From positions 62,001-126,000 of the forward strand of contig NZ_JAFHKT010000151.1 of NCBI RefSeq assembly GCF_017052465.1: DNA of 64,000 bases, given 5' to 3'. Shown in pieces: positions 8,823-17,281 of this stretch (positions within the stretch are counted from its first letter, which is position 1; each line of letters opens with the position of its first letter). The notes under the pieces are model-generated. The model was not told the DNA's origin. It saw only the letters and a list, made by a program, of their open reading frames with translations, and ran no database searches. This DNA is from Arthrobacter pascens (lineage in GTDB: Bacteria; Actinomycetota; Actinomycetes; Actinomycetales; Micrococcaceae). Position numbers and translations under genes: made by a program.

Positions 8823-10325
8823 TCAGCCCTCGCCGCGCGGTGAGTAGTAAGTCAATGCACCCAGCTTGAGGGTGAATTCGGCCCCCCTGACGCCGGGCAC
8901 GGTTTCGCCGTCCACGGCGAGCACCATGGGTGCTGAGCCGGCTTCAATCCGGACATGGGTGGCCTCCCTCAGATGGGTGAGTCGGGAGGTGCCCACGGTG
9001 CCTGTCAGCACCGACCACAGCATGCGGACGCGGGCGAAGGATTCATCCGCGGTGATCATCCGGACGTCCAATACGCCGTCATCCAGCACCGGGCGGAGCA
9101 GCGGGGCGTGGTCCCTTGGGTAATAGCGGCCACGGCCCAGATACATGATCCACACTTTGTGCCGCACCTCGTCCACGACGATCGTGATGGGCTTTTCGGC
9201 GGCGAACGTCCGAAACATCGCCACCACACCGGCCAGCGGTTTGCCCAGTGCCGGCTGGAGTTGCTCGCGCCGGCGGACCAGGTTCGGGTAGAGGCCGATG
9301 CTCGCGGTGTTGAGCATGATGAGCTCTGCCCTTTCGGGGTCGTCCGCCAGTCCCCGCTCAACCCTGACGATGCCCACGTCCGCCCGGGCAGCCTGGCCTT
9401 CCGTGGCGGCTGCGACCGCATCCCTCAGCGACTGCGTGCCGGCGTCGCGGGCAAAGTGGTTGAGGGTTCCGCCGGCGAGTACCAGAAGCGGGAGGTTGAG
9501 CTGGATGGCGGCGGCCGCGGCGGTGCCAACCGTTCCGTCGCCTCCCCACACGCCCAGCGCGCGGATGCCGGGCCTGGTAGCTGCCACTTCCATCTGTTCG
9601 GCAACATCATGCTCAGGTTCGATGATCGTTATATGCGCCAAAGGGAATACTTCCCCGAGGGCTGCGGCGGTCTCCTCGGTAAACGAGCCGCCCAGTGTAT
9701 TGACGGCGATACTGAGGCCCTCACCTCCGGGCAGCTTCGCCGCTTCGCCGCGGCTCCTCGTCGTGGGCGGAAACGGCGGACGGACGGGCCACCATGTCCT
9801 GGTCACCAGGGCGGCGCAGGCACCGATGGCCGAACCGAAAAGGACATCGGAAGGCCAGTGCGCTCCTGTATGCACGCGGGAGTATGCAACGCCCGCGGCG
9901 ATGGGAGCCACGGCCGCTCCCAAGGCTGGCTGTACGAATCCTGTGCCCAGTGCGAAGGCAACTGCCGATGCCGAATGTCCCGACGGCATCGACGAACTCG
10001 TCGGCTGCGGATGCACGAAACGGAACACCGGCAGGTGCTCCGGCAGGGGGCGTCTGCGGGGCAGCAAAGTCTTGAAGCCGAGGTTGGTGACGGCGGATGC
10101 CACGCCCTGGGCAAGAAGACCGTGAACGGCTGCCCGGCGGGTGCGTCCGGGAACGAGGGCGGCCCCGGCGGCGACGGCGAACCAGAGCTTGCCCTTGTTC
10201 GCGGAGGCGGACAGCCTGCGGAAGAAGGCGTCATGGTGACCACCCGGGAAGGCCGAGATCGACCGCAGCAGTGCACGGTCCAGGCCGGCCACCCAGCCCG
10301 GGCCCCTTCGCAGCATTCTTCGCAT
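8823..10325 (-). CDS. PAP2 phosphatase - diacylglycerol kinase fusion
   Basis: A 500-residue two-domain protein. Residues 1-180 form a PAP2 acid phosphatase: KGKLWFAVAAG, SMPSGHSASAVAFALG and SRVHTGAHWPSDVLFG contain the three catalytic motifs including both His. Residues 200-500 match the diacylglycerol kinase/sphingosine kinase catalytic family, with GGDGTVG and GGTLNHFARD as nucleotide-binding motifs. One domain removes phosphate from lipid phosphates and the other adds it to lipids, so the protein may recycle phosphatidate or undecaprenyl phosphate at the membrane. The pairing recurs in actinobacteria; substrates here are not known. Confidence 0.88.
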   Translation of the reverse strand: MRRMLRRGPGWVAGLDRALLRSISAFPGGHHDAFFRRLSASANKGKLWFAVAAGAALVPGRTRRAAVHGLLAQGVASAVTNLGFKTLLPRRRPLPEHLPVFRFVHPQPTSSSMPSGHSASAVAFALGTGFVQPALGAAVAPIAAGVAYSRVHTGAHWPSDVLFGSAIGACAALVTRTWWPVRPPFPPTTRSRGEAAKLPGGEGLSIAVNTLGGSFTEETAAALGEVFPLAHITIIEPEHDVAEQMEVAATRPGIRALGVWGGDGTVGTAAAAAIQLNLPLLVLAGGTLNHFARDAGTQSLRDAVAAATEGQAARADVGIVRVERGLADDPERAELIMLNTASIGLYPNLVRRREQLQPALGKPLAGVVAMFRTFAAEKPITIVVDEVRHKVWIMYLGRGRYYPRDHAPLLRPVLDDGVLDVRMITADESFARVRMLWSVLTGTVGTSRLTHLREATHVRIEAGSAPMVLAVDGETVPGVRGAEFTLKLGALTYYSPRGEG

Positions 10326-10400
10326 TTCCCCACCCTACCGCCGGTGTCCCTGAAGGGAACTGCCCCTGAAGGGAACGGGCGCCACGGCGCGCCCGCGGGG

Positions 10401-11597
10401 CTACTTCCGGGAAGAAAGCGGCTTGGCCACGCCGGCAAGCAGCAGTGCCACCAGGATGGGGGCACCGATTGCCAGGAGTGCCAAGTGGATTCCGGTGAGG
10501 TCGCCCAGATAGCCGAGCAGCGGAGGGCCGGCAAGGAAGGCAACGTATCCGATGGTGGAAACGACCGACACCCGTGCCGCCGCGTGCTTCGGATCGTCCG
10601 CTGCTGCGGACATGCCCATGGGGAACGCCAGGGCGGCTCCAACGCCCCACAGCGCCGCTCCGACGGCGGCAAGCCAGACGTTGCCGGCGAAGACGAACAG
10701 CCCAAGCCCGGCAGCCGCCGCTGCCATGCTGGACCGCAGCACCGCCACGCGTCCGTACCGGTCGATGACGCTGCCGCCAAAGAACCGCATGCCCGTCATG
10801 GCCAGAACAAACAGCGCAAATAGCAGCGCGCCGGTGGACTCCGACGTGCCGAGGCCGTCGACGGCGGCTTTCGCGATCCAGTCGTTGCCGGCCCCCTCCG
10901 TCAGCGTGGCACCGAGCACCACCACGCCAATGAGCAGGGTCCGTGAGTCACGCCAGGCAGAGGGGCCACGGTCCGGTTTCGTCTCATCGGCGGACTGCGC
11001 CTGCGGTGCGGCATGCGGAAGAAAATAGCGCGGCGTGATGAAAGTCAGGACGGCAACCACCGCGGCGATGACCAGCAGGTGCTGGGGCAGCCCGACTCCC
11101 AATCCGGAAAGCCCGGCACCGATGAGTGCCCCCACAAAGGCGCCGCCACTGAAGGCCGCATGAAACTTGGGCATGACTGTGCGCCTCAGGCGATGTTCGA
11201 CGTCGGCGCCTTCAACATTCTGGGAAACATCCCAGAGTCCGATGCCAATGCCAAAAAAGAACAACGCCACAGCGGTGCCCGGAACCGACTCCGCCAGAAG
11301 TGAAACGGAGATTGCCACCGCTGCCAGCGCGGCCAGAAAACCGCTGGCCCGCACGCTGTTCGACGTGCCGATCCGACCGATGACGTGCCCTGCCGTGGGC
11401 AGGGCAATCAGTGAGCCGACCGCGGTGCACAGCAGCAGCGTCCCCATCTGGCCGGACGAAATGTGAAGAGTCTCCGTGACCGCCGGAATACGCGCCGCCC
11501 AGCTGGCGAAAACCAGGCCGTTGGCGCCGAAAATGATAAACGTGGCGATGGCTGCGGAGGATACCTGCCGGTCGACAAGCTGCTGGGTGGTAGTCAT
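10401..11597 (-). CDS. MFS transporter
   Basis: A 398-residue protein with 12 predicted helices. The loop between helices 2 and 3 carries GHVIGRIGTSNSVRASG and the mid-protein loop MRFFGGSVIDRYGRVAVLRS is the second copy of the major-facilitator signature. The helix with FFGIGIGLWDVSQNVEGADVE resembles the YbjJ/FucP-like MFS group with an Asn-Xaa-Glu signature. The substrate is unknown. Downstream (10340-10375) the phrase CCCTGAAGGGAAC occurs twice in tandem and is followed by a GC-rich dyad that may end transcription. Confidence 0.85.
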   Translation of the reverse strand: MTTTQQLVDRQVSSAAIATFIIFGANGLVFASWAARIPAVTETLHISSGQMGTLLLCTAVGSLIALPTAGHVIGRIGTSNSVRASGFLAALAAVAISVSLLAESVPGTAVALFFFGIGIGLWDVSQNVEGADVEHRLRRTVMPKFHAAFSGGAFVGALIGAGLSGLGVGLPQHLLVIAAVVAVLTFITPRYFLPHAAPQAQSADETKPDRGPSAWRDSRTLLIGVVVLGATLTEGAGNDWIAKAAVDGLGTSESTGALLFALFVLAMTGMRFFGGSVIDRYGRVAVLRSSMAAAAAGLGLFVFAGNVWLAAVGAALWGVGAALAFPMGMSAAADDPKHAAARVSVVSTIGYVAFLAGPPLLGYLGDLTGIHLALLAIGAPILVALLLAGVAKPLSSRK

Positions 11598-11645
11598 TGG
11601 ATAACTCTAGCGATCCGCCGCCAAGCGCAAGACCTTCAAGCAGCC

Positions 11646-11861
11646 CCGACGCTCCCTCACCTTTCGCTGCAAAACAGCCAACCCTCCCTCACTTTTCGCA
11701 GGAAATCCCAGAACCCTCCCGCAGTTGGTGCGGGGGCAATGCAGGATCTGCGGGAGCGTCCGCCGGAACGCTGCAGGATCTGCGGGAGCGTTCCCTCGGA
11801 GAGCTGCAGGATCTGCGGGAGCGTCCGCCGGAACGCTGCAGGATCTGCAGGAGCGTTCGTC
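11646..11861. repeat. Intergenic repeats: CCTCCC motifs and a 32-bp tandem
   Basis: Two repeat types fill this spacer. AACCCTCCCTCAC-like motifs occur near 11650, 11678 and 11712, the same family as at 13571-13665. From 11741 to 11856 a roughly 32-bp unit beginning GCAGGATCTGCGGGAGCGT is repeated four times (starts 11741, 11773, 11806, 11838). The units differ by few bases, suggesting recent amplification. The array runs up to the stop codon of the ABC-F gene. No gene is seen here. Confidence 0.85.
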
Positions 11862-13544
11862 TTACCGGGCGCGCTCTACCCGCTTTTCGTCCCACACGGG
11901 CTCTGCGGATTCGTAGACGCGGCCGTCGGAGCCGAACACCATGAACCGGTCGAAGGTGCGGGCGAACCAGCGGTCGTGCGTCACCGCCAGGACGGTGCCT
12001 TCGAAGTGGTCGATGGCCCGTTCCAGCGCCTCCGCAGAGTGCAGGTCCAGGTTGTCCGTCGGCTCGTCGAGCAGGAGGAGCGTGGCGCCGGAGAGCTGCA
12101 GCAACAGGATCTGGAAGCGCGCCTGCTGGCCGCCCGAAAGGGATTCGTACTTCTGCTCTGACTGGCCCGCGAGCCCATAACCGTCCAGTGCCCCGGCGGC
12201 CGCTTCGCGGGCGAGGCCGGAGCGGTGTTCGTCGCCGCGGTGCAGGATTTCGAGCAGCGTTTTGCCAAGCAGGTCGGGACGGACATGGGTCTGGGCGAAG
12301 AATCCAGGGCGGATGCGGGCGCCGAGCTTCACGGTGCCTTCGTGCGGCACCTCGGCGATTTCGACGTCGGACACCGGCAGGTGCTCCCGCTCCGGGTCGG
12401 TGCCGCCGGTGGCGAGCAGGCGGAGGAAGTGGGATTTTCCGGATCCGTTGGAACCCAGCACGCCCACCCGGTCACCGAACCAGATTTCCGTGGAAAACGG
12501 CTTCATAAGGCCGGTCAGCTCGAGCTTTTCCGCGACGACGGCGCGCTTGCCGGTGCGGCCGCCCTTCAGCCGCATCTGCACGTTCTGTTCGATCGGCAGG
12601 GCCTCGGGCGGGCCGACTTCCAGGAATTTCGCAAGGCGGGTCTGGGCAGCGTGGTAGCGGTTGGCCATGTCCGAGCGGAACGCCGCCTTGTTCTTGTACA
12701 TGTTGACGAGTTCCTTGAGCTTGACGTGCTCCTCGTCCCAGCGCTTGCGCAGCTCCTCGAAGCGGGCGTTGCGGTCGGCACGGGCCTCCACGTAGGAGCC
12801 GAACCCGCCGCCGTGCACCCAGGCTCCGGCGCCGTTGATGCCCGGCTCCAGCGTGACGATGCGGCCGGCGGCGTTATTCAGCAGCTCCCGGTCGTGGCTG
12901 ATGAAGAACACCGTCTTCTTGGACTCGTTCAGCTTGGACTCGAGCCAGCGTTTGCCCGGGACGTCGAGGTAGTTGTCCGGTTCGTCCAGCAGCAGGAGCT
13001 CGTCGGGACCGGCGAAGAGTGCCTCCAGCACCAGCCGCTTCTGCTCGCCGCCGGAGAGGCTCGACGCCGGGCGGTGCTGTGCGCGGTCGAACGGGAGCCC
13101 CAGCGCGGCCATGCAGACTTCGTCCCACACAGTCTCGACGTCGTAGCCGCCGGCGTCGCCCCAGTCGACGATCGCCTGGGCGTACTGCATCTGGGTGGGC
13201 TCGTCGTCGTGCTCCAGCATGGCCAGTTCGGCGTCGTCCACTGCACGGGCGGCGGCAGCCAGGCCTGCAGGGGCTGCCGAGACCAGGAGGTCCTTGACTG
13301 TGGAATCGTCCCGGACCTGGCCGACGAACTGGCGCATGATGCCCATGTTCCCGGACCGTCCGATGACGCCTTCATCCGGGGTGAGGTCGCCGGAGATGAT
13401 GCGGAACAGGGTGGTCTTGCCGGTGCCGTTGGGTCCGATCAGCGCTGTCTTGGTGCCGTCTGGGACTTTGAAGGTCACCCCGTTCAGCAGCTGGGTGCCG
13501 TCGGAGAGGAAGTAGTCGATGCCGGAAACGTCAATATGGGCCAC
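11862..13544 (-). CDS. ABC-F family ATPase
   Basis: A 560-residue soluble protein with two ABC ATPase domains and no membrane segment. Domain 1 has Walker A GPNGTGKTT, signature LSGGEQKRLVLE and Walker B LLLLDEPDNYLD. Domain 2 has GSNGSGKSH, LSGGQQARFQ and LLLLDEPTDNLD. The roughly 80-residue linker (RNARFEELRKRWDEEHVKLK) is basic and helical, as in ABC-F proteins that enter the ribosomal E site. ABC-F proteins modulate translation, and some protect ribosomes from antibiotics. This sequence does not show which. It is flanked on both sides by repeat-rich spacers. Confidence 0.9.
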   Translation of the reverse strand: MAHIDVSGIDYFLSDGTQLLNGVTFKVPDGTKTALIGPNGTGKTTLFRIISGDLTPDEGVIGRSGNMGIMRQFVGQVRDDSTVKDLLVSAAPAGLAAAARAVDDAELAMLEHDDEPTQMQYAQAIVDWGDAGGYDVETVWDEVCMAALGLPFDRAQHRPASSLSGGEQKRLVLEALFAGPDELLLLDEPDNYLDVPGKRWLESKLNESKKTVFFISHDRELLNNAAGRIVTLEPGINGAGAWVHGGGFGSYVEARADRNARFEELRKRWDEEHVKLKELVNMYKNKAAFRSDMANRYHAAQTRLAKFLEVGPPEALPIEQNVQMRLKGGRTGKRAVVAEKLELTGLMKPFSTEIWFGDRVGVLGSNGSGKSHFLRLLATGGTDPEREHLPVSDVEIAEVPHEGTVKLGARIRPGFFAQTHVRPDLLGKTLLEILHRGDEHRSGLAREAAAGALDGYGLAGQSEQKYESLSGGQQARFQILLLQLSGATLLLLDEPTDNLDLHSAEALERAIDHFEGTVLAVTHDRWFARTFDRFMVFGSDGRVYESAEPVWDEKRVERAR

Positions 13545-13570
13545 TGATCAATCTTCCCACGGCTGCCTCC

Positions 13571-13665
13571 AACCCTCCCTCACATCGCGTCGCCGTACGC
13601 CGAACCCTCCCGCAGTGAGTGCGGGAGGGTTGGCTGGAAGGCGGCGAAAACTGAGGGAGGGTCCC
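13571..13665. terminator. Nested hairpin of the CCTCCC repeat family
   Basis: AACCCTCCCGCA (13603-13614), a 5-nt loop and TGCGGGAGGGTT (13620-13631) form a perfect 12-bp stem. Outside it, AACCCTCCCTCA (13571-13582) can pair with TGAGGGAGGGT near 13652-13662, nesting one hairpin in another. It lies between the PBP gene end and the ABC-F gene start, both leftward, so it may end PBP transcription. The same words at 11650-11720 make it a dispersed repeat. Confidence 0.6.
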
Positions 13666-13668
13666 GGG

Positions 13669-15672
13669 TCAGCCGGCGGCCGTGAGGAACTTCTTCAGAA
13701 GCGGCCCGGACGTCGTGGCACCGAGGCCGCCGTCCTCCACAAAAACGGCCACGGCCAGGTCGCCGTGCGTCGCGATGATCCAGGCGTGGGTCTTGGGCGG
13801 GTTGTCGTTGCCGAATTCGGCCGTGCCCGTCTTCGCACCCACGGGTGCGCCCGGCACTTCAGCGAGGAATCCGGCGTGGCCCGACGTCACCACGGCGCGC
13901 ATCATGTCAGCGAGGGACGCGGCTTCGGCTTTGGTCAACGGTTTTTCCGCGGCGGGGGCGGGAGTCTCGGCGGTAACGGTCGACGACGGCGCCGCACCAT
14001 CTGCGGGCGGCGCACTGGCCGTCTCGCTTGGCGATGGAGAAGCTCCGGCGGCGGCGTCCGGGTTAAGGACCAGCACCGGCGAGACCGGCGCGCCCTTTGC
14101 CACCGATCCTGCCATGATGGCGGCAGCCAGCGGCGACATCAGCACCTTGCCCTGGCCGATCATGGCTGCAGCGTGGTCAGTGCCTTCGGCTTCAGCGGGA
14201 ACTGACCCCAGGAACGCGTCTGCGCCCAGTTTCGGCGCCTCCACCGCCACGCCGAGGGACGTGGCCGCGGATTCCAGCTGGGCCTGGGTCACCTTGTCCC
14301 GTGCAGCCATGAACGCGGTGTTGCAGGAGTGCGCAAAGGCGTCGCGTAGCGTCACCGAACCCAGCGAATCCTTGGGGTAGCCCTCGGCGTTCTTGAACGT
14401 GCGCCCATCCACGGTGAGCGTGGGCGTGCACTCCACCTTCGACTCGGGGGTGAGCCCGTTGCGCAGCATGGCCAGGGAATCCACCACCTTAAACGTGGAA
14501 CCGGGTGCATACTGCCCCAGCATGGCGGTGTTGTAGCCGTTGCTTCCTTCACCCGACGCTGCGGCGAGCACCGCTCCTGTGGACGGACGGAGGGCCACGA
14601 TGGCGGAGGCAGGCTTGACGCCCGCCAGCGTGTCCTCAGCAATTTGCTGCAGCTTGGGGTCGAGGGTGGTCTTGAGCGGTGTTCCGGCCGTGGCCTGGAT
14701 TTCGAAGACCGTCCGGCGCGGGTCTGTGGCTGCATCCCGGATCTCCGCTGCGGTGAGGTCGGCGCGCTGGACTCGAATGACGATGCCGTCCGTGCCGCGG
14801 AGCTGGGCGTCGTACTGCTGCTGCAGTCCGCCGGTTCCGATCACGTCACCGGCGGTCAGGGCGCCGTCGGACTTTTCGATCTGTTCCGCACTGGCCTCAC
14901 CCACGGTCCCAAGAACGGCACGGGCGAAGTTGCGCGTGGGGGCGAGGGGCAACGAGTCCTTGATGGCGCGGCCACCCGGAATGGCCGCGATCTCCGCGTC
15001 GGTTACGGCGCGCCCGGCGGTATCGCGGAGCGTGATCGCGGGAACGAAGGCTTCAGGTCCGGACGCCTCGACCTGCTGGACGTAGGCGGCGGGGTCGGCG
15101 CCCACCAGTTTCGCCAGTTTCGTGGCCGAATCGGCTGCGTCCGCAGTGCCAAGCTGCGGCTTATTGATGCCGACGTTAATCACGGGCCGGTAGGTCACGA
15201 GCTGGACATCCTGGGCACCCAGGATGTCTGCCCGCTGCGGGGACTGCGTGGCTTTGCTGAGGATCTCGCCTTCGGCGAGGTCCGGAACGAGCATTCCCGG
15301 AGACCATACGGTGAGCCACTTGTCGCCGGACTTCCGCAGGTGGGCGTTGACTGTGTACTTCCATTCGCTGGACTCAATCTTCCAGCTGTAGTTCAACGGG
15401 ATTTGGGCCGTGTCCCCGTCGAGCTGGAGCTCACCCGTGTCAACGGACGGCTTGACCGGCTGGAGCGCTTTGAATACCTGGTTCAGGTGGTCGTTGGCGA
15501 CGGTGGAGTCGCGGCCGTCAAACGCGACCGGCCGCACGTCCAGCCCCGCCACGGCCGAGGCCAGTTGCTTGGCGGCAGCCTCGGCGCCGCCGCGGCCGTC
15601 GTCGCAGGCGACCAAAGCCGTTCCTAGTATCAGTCCAATGAGAGCGAGTGAAAGATTTTTGGTGTTCCCCAT
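13669..15672 (-). CDS. Penicillin-binding protein, MecA_N-type lipoprotein
   Basis: A 667-residue class B-like penicillin-binding protein. The N-terminus (LIGLILGTALVACDDG) is a signal peptide with lipobox LVAC, so it is probably anchored outside the membrane. Residues 30-150 form an NTF2-like MecA_N domain and the middle a PBP dimerisation domain. The transpeptidase domain has the active-site Ser in STFK (about residue 391), SCN (about 448) and KTGT (about 613). A Pro/Ala/Ser-rich insertion lies just before KTGT. It should cross-link peptidoglycan. MecA_N domains occur in both beta-lactam-resistant and ordinary PBPs, so resistance cannot be claimed. The ATG at 15672 gives a proper signal peptide. 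Confidence 0.9.
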   Translation of the reverse strand: MGNTKNLSLALIGLILGTALVACDDGRGGAEAAAKQLASAVAGLDVRPVAFDGRDSTVANDHLNQVFKALQPVKPSVDTGELQLDGDTAQIPLNYSWKIESSEWKYTVNAHLRKSGDKWLTVWSPGMLVPDLAEGEILSKATQSPQRADILGAQDVQLVTYRPVINVGINKPQLGTADAADSATKLAKLVGADPAAYVQQVEASGPEAFVPAITLRDTAGRAVTDAEIAAIPGGRAIKDSLPLAPTRNFARAVLGTVGEASAEQIEKSDGALTAGDVIGTGGLQQQYDAQLRGTDGIVIRVQRADLTAAEIRDAATDPRRTVFEIQATAGTPLKTTLDPKLQQIAEDTLAGVKPASAIVALRPSTGAVLAAASGEGSNGYNTAMLGQYAPGSTFKVVDSLAMLRNGLTPESKVECTPTLTVDGRTFKNAEGYPKDSLGSVTLRDAFAHSCNTAFMAARDKVTQAQLESAATSLGVAVEAPKLGADAFLGSVPAEAEGTDHAAAMIGQGKVLMSPLAAAIMAGSVAKGAPVSPVLVLNPDAAAGASPSPSETASAPPADGAAPSSTVTAETPAPAAEKPLTKAEAASLADMMRAVVTSGHAGFLAEVPGAPVGAKTGTAEFGNDNPPKTHAWIIATHGDLAVAVFVEDGGLGATTSGPLLKKFLTAAG

Positions 15673-15768
15673 GGCGCCATTATCCCCCGGGGGGAGACGG
15701 CTGCCGGCCACGCCACCCGGGAGCGCCCAGCATCAGCGGGCACCCGGGCAAACCCTCCACCCCCTCAG

Positions 15769-15832
15769 GCGCGAACGGACACTTGGGGCCCTGGGATCCG
15801 CGGCCCTAGGGGGCTTAAATGCCCGTTCGCGC
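15769..15832. repeat. Long inverted repeat, GCGCGAACGG arms
   Basis: GCGCGAACGG (15769-15778) is exactly complementary to CCGTTCGCGC (15823-15832), with inner GGGGCCC/GGGCTT-type partial pairing. It lies between the leftward PBP gene start and the end of the FAD oxidoreductase gene, so it may act as a terminator for neither or both. The form resembles dispersed intergenic elements rather than a simple terminator, and there is no T-tract. Confidence 0.5.
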
Positions 15833-15841
15833 TCTGTGGGG

Positions 15842-17281
15842 TCAGATGCCGAGGGCGGGAACGCCGAGGCCGAATATGTCTTTCAGTGCATATTTCGCCG
15901 CATGGAATCCTGGCATCCCGGTGACACCGGGGCCCGGCGGCGTGGACGAGGAACAAAGGTACACGCCACGGGAAGGCGTTCGCCACGGGACCGGCGACAC
16001 CACGGGGCGCTGCAGCAGGCCGCGGACATCCAGCAGGCCGGCGCTGAAGTCGCCGCCGATGTAGTTTTCGTTGTACGCCGCCAGCTGGGCGGCGGTGGTC
16101 ACCTTGTATTGGAGTACCACGTCCCTGAAGCCCGGCGCGAAGCGCTCCAGCTGGTCAATGACGGACTGGCCCATGTCCACCGCGGAGCCGGGGGGAACAT
16201 GGCAATAGCTCCAAAGGATGTGCTTGCCGGCCGGCGCCCGGCTGGCATCAACAGACGAGGGCTGAGACACCAGGACATACGGCCGCTCGGGATGCCGGCC
16301 CTCCGCAACCTCGTGTTCGGCCTGCGCTATTTCGGCCCGCGTGCCGCCGACGTGGACGGTGCCGGCGTCGGCGAGGCCCGGGGCCGCCCAGGGCACCGGG
16401 CTGGACAGGATGAAGTCCACCTTGCAGGCGGCACTGCCGAAACGGTAGGACTCCAGTGATCGGCGGTAGGACGAGGGCAGCCGGCTTCCTGCAATCCGGG
16501 CAAGCGCCGGCGGTGCCACATCCAGCAGCACAGCCTTGACGGGCTCAAGTTCCGCCAGCGAGGTGACGGTGAATCCTGGCTGGATTGTTCCCCCGTGTGC
16601 CTCAATATCCTTGACCATCGCGGCGGCGATCGCCGACGATCCGCCCACAGGAATCGGCCAGCCGTCCCCGTGAGCGAGGGCCGTCAGGAGGAGGCCCGCT
16701 CCCGCCGCCGCAAGGGACGGCAGGCGCCCCACCGCGTGGGCCGCCACCCCGCTGATAAGGGCCGGTGCCAGGTCCCGCCGGAACCTGAGATTCCAGAGCG
16801 GCGATCCCTGTTCGAGTGTCCGGATGCCGAGGACTGCGGCGGACAGCGGGTCGGACGGAATCCGCAGCAGCTGGTCCGATGTGGTCTCGACGATGCCGTC
16901 CAAGTGCCGGACCAGCGGAGCCATAAGCCTGCGGTAGGCGCGGCCGTCACGGCCCAGCTCGTCGGCCGTACGGTCCAGGGAACGGTATGCGAGTGCCGAG
17001 CGCGCACCGTCCAGCGGCGAACCAAACTGGATCTTGGGCAGGGCCAGCCCGATGCGACGCGGCAGCTCGAACGCCTTGAAAAATGGAGAGGCGAGTGCCA
17101 TGGGGTGCACGGCGGAGCACACGTCGTGCCAGTGGCCCTCCTCGATCACCTGCGACGTCCTGGTGCCGCCGCCGATCTCTGCCGCCGCCTCGTACACATG
17201 CACCTTCAGCCCGGCGCGGGCCATGACCACGGCCGCGGCGAGGCCGTTTGGTCCGGATCCGACGACGGCGACATCAGGCAC
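15842..17281 (-). CDS. FAD-dependent oxidoreductase, phytoene desaturase-like
   Basis: A 479-residue flavoprotein starting VPDVAVVGSGPNGLAAAVV, a dinucleotide-binding GxGxxG site at the very N-terminus, followed by the FAD-contact segment VYEAAAEIGGGTRT. Overall it looks like the NAD(P)/FAD amine oxidase or phytoene desaturase-like group. The C-terminus has a typical second FAD contact (GVYLCSSSTPPGPGVTGMPG). The GTG at 17281 overlaps the end of the upstream mannosyltransferase gene by 8 bp, indicating coupling; the longer open frame to 17440 runs inside that gene and is rejected. The substrate is unknown, and no carotenoid genes are adjacent. Confidence 0.85.
   Translation of the reverse strand: MPDVAVVGSGPNGLAAAVVMARAGLKVHVYEAAAEIGGGTRTSQVIEEGHWHDVCSAVHPMALASPFFKAFELPRRIGLALPKIQFGSPLDGARSALAYRSLDRTADELGRDGRAYRRLMAPLVRHLDGIVETTSDQLLRIPSDPLSAAVLGIRTLEQGSPLWNLRFRRDLAPALISGVAAHAVGRLPSLAAAGAGLLLTALAHGDGWPIPVGGSSAIAAAMVKDIEAHGGTIQPGFTVTSLAELEPVKAVLLDVAPPALARIAGSRLPSSYRRSLESYRFGSAACKVDFILSSPVPWAAPGLADAGTVHVGGTRAEIAQAEHEVAEGRHPERPYVLVSQPSSVDASRAPAGKHILWSYCHVPPGSAVDMGQSVIDQLERFAPGFRDVVLQYKVTTAAQLAAYNENYIGGDFSAGLLDVRGLLQRPVVSPVPWRTPSRGVYLCSSSTPPGPGVTGMPGFHAAKYALKDIFGLGVPALGI

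Noticed and set aside
8955..10823. 622-codon frame opposite the PAP2-kinase gene
   Set aside because: Antisense shadow; the minus-strand product has intact motifs.
11741..11856. CRISPR array
   Set aside because: Only four units of about 32 bp are present, the spacers are nearly identical to one another and only 13-14 bp long, and no cas gene is nearby.
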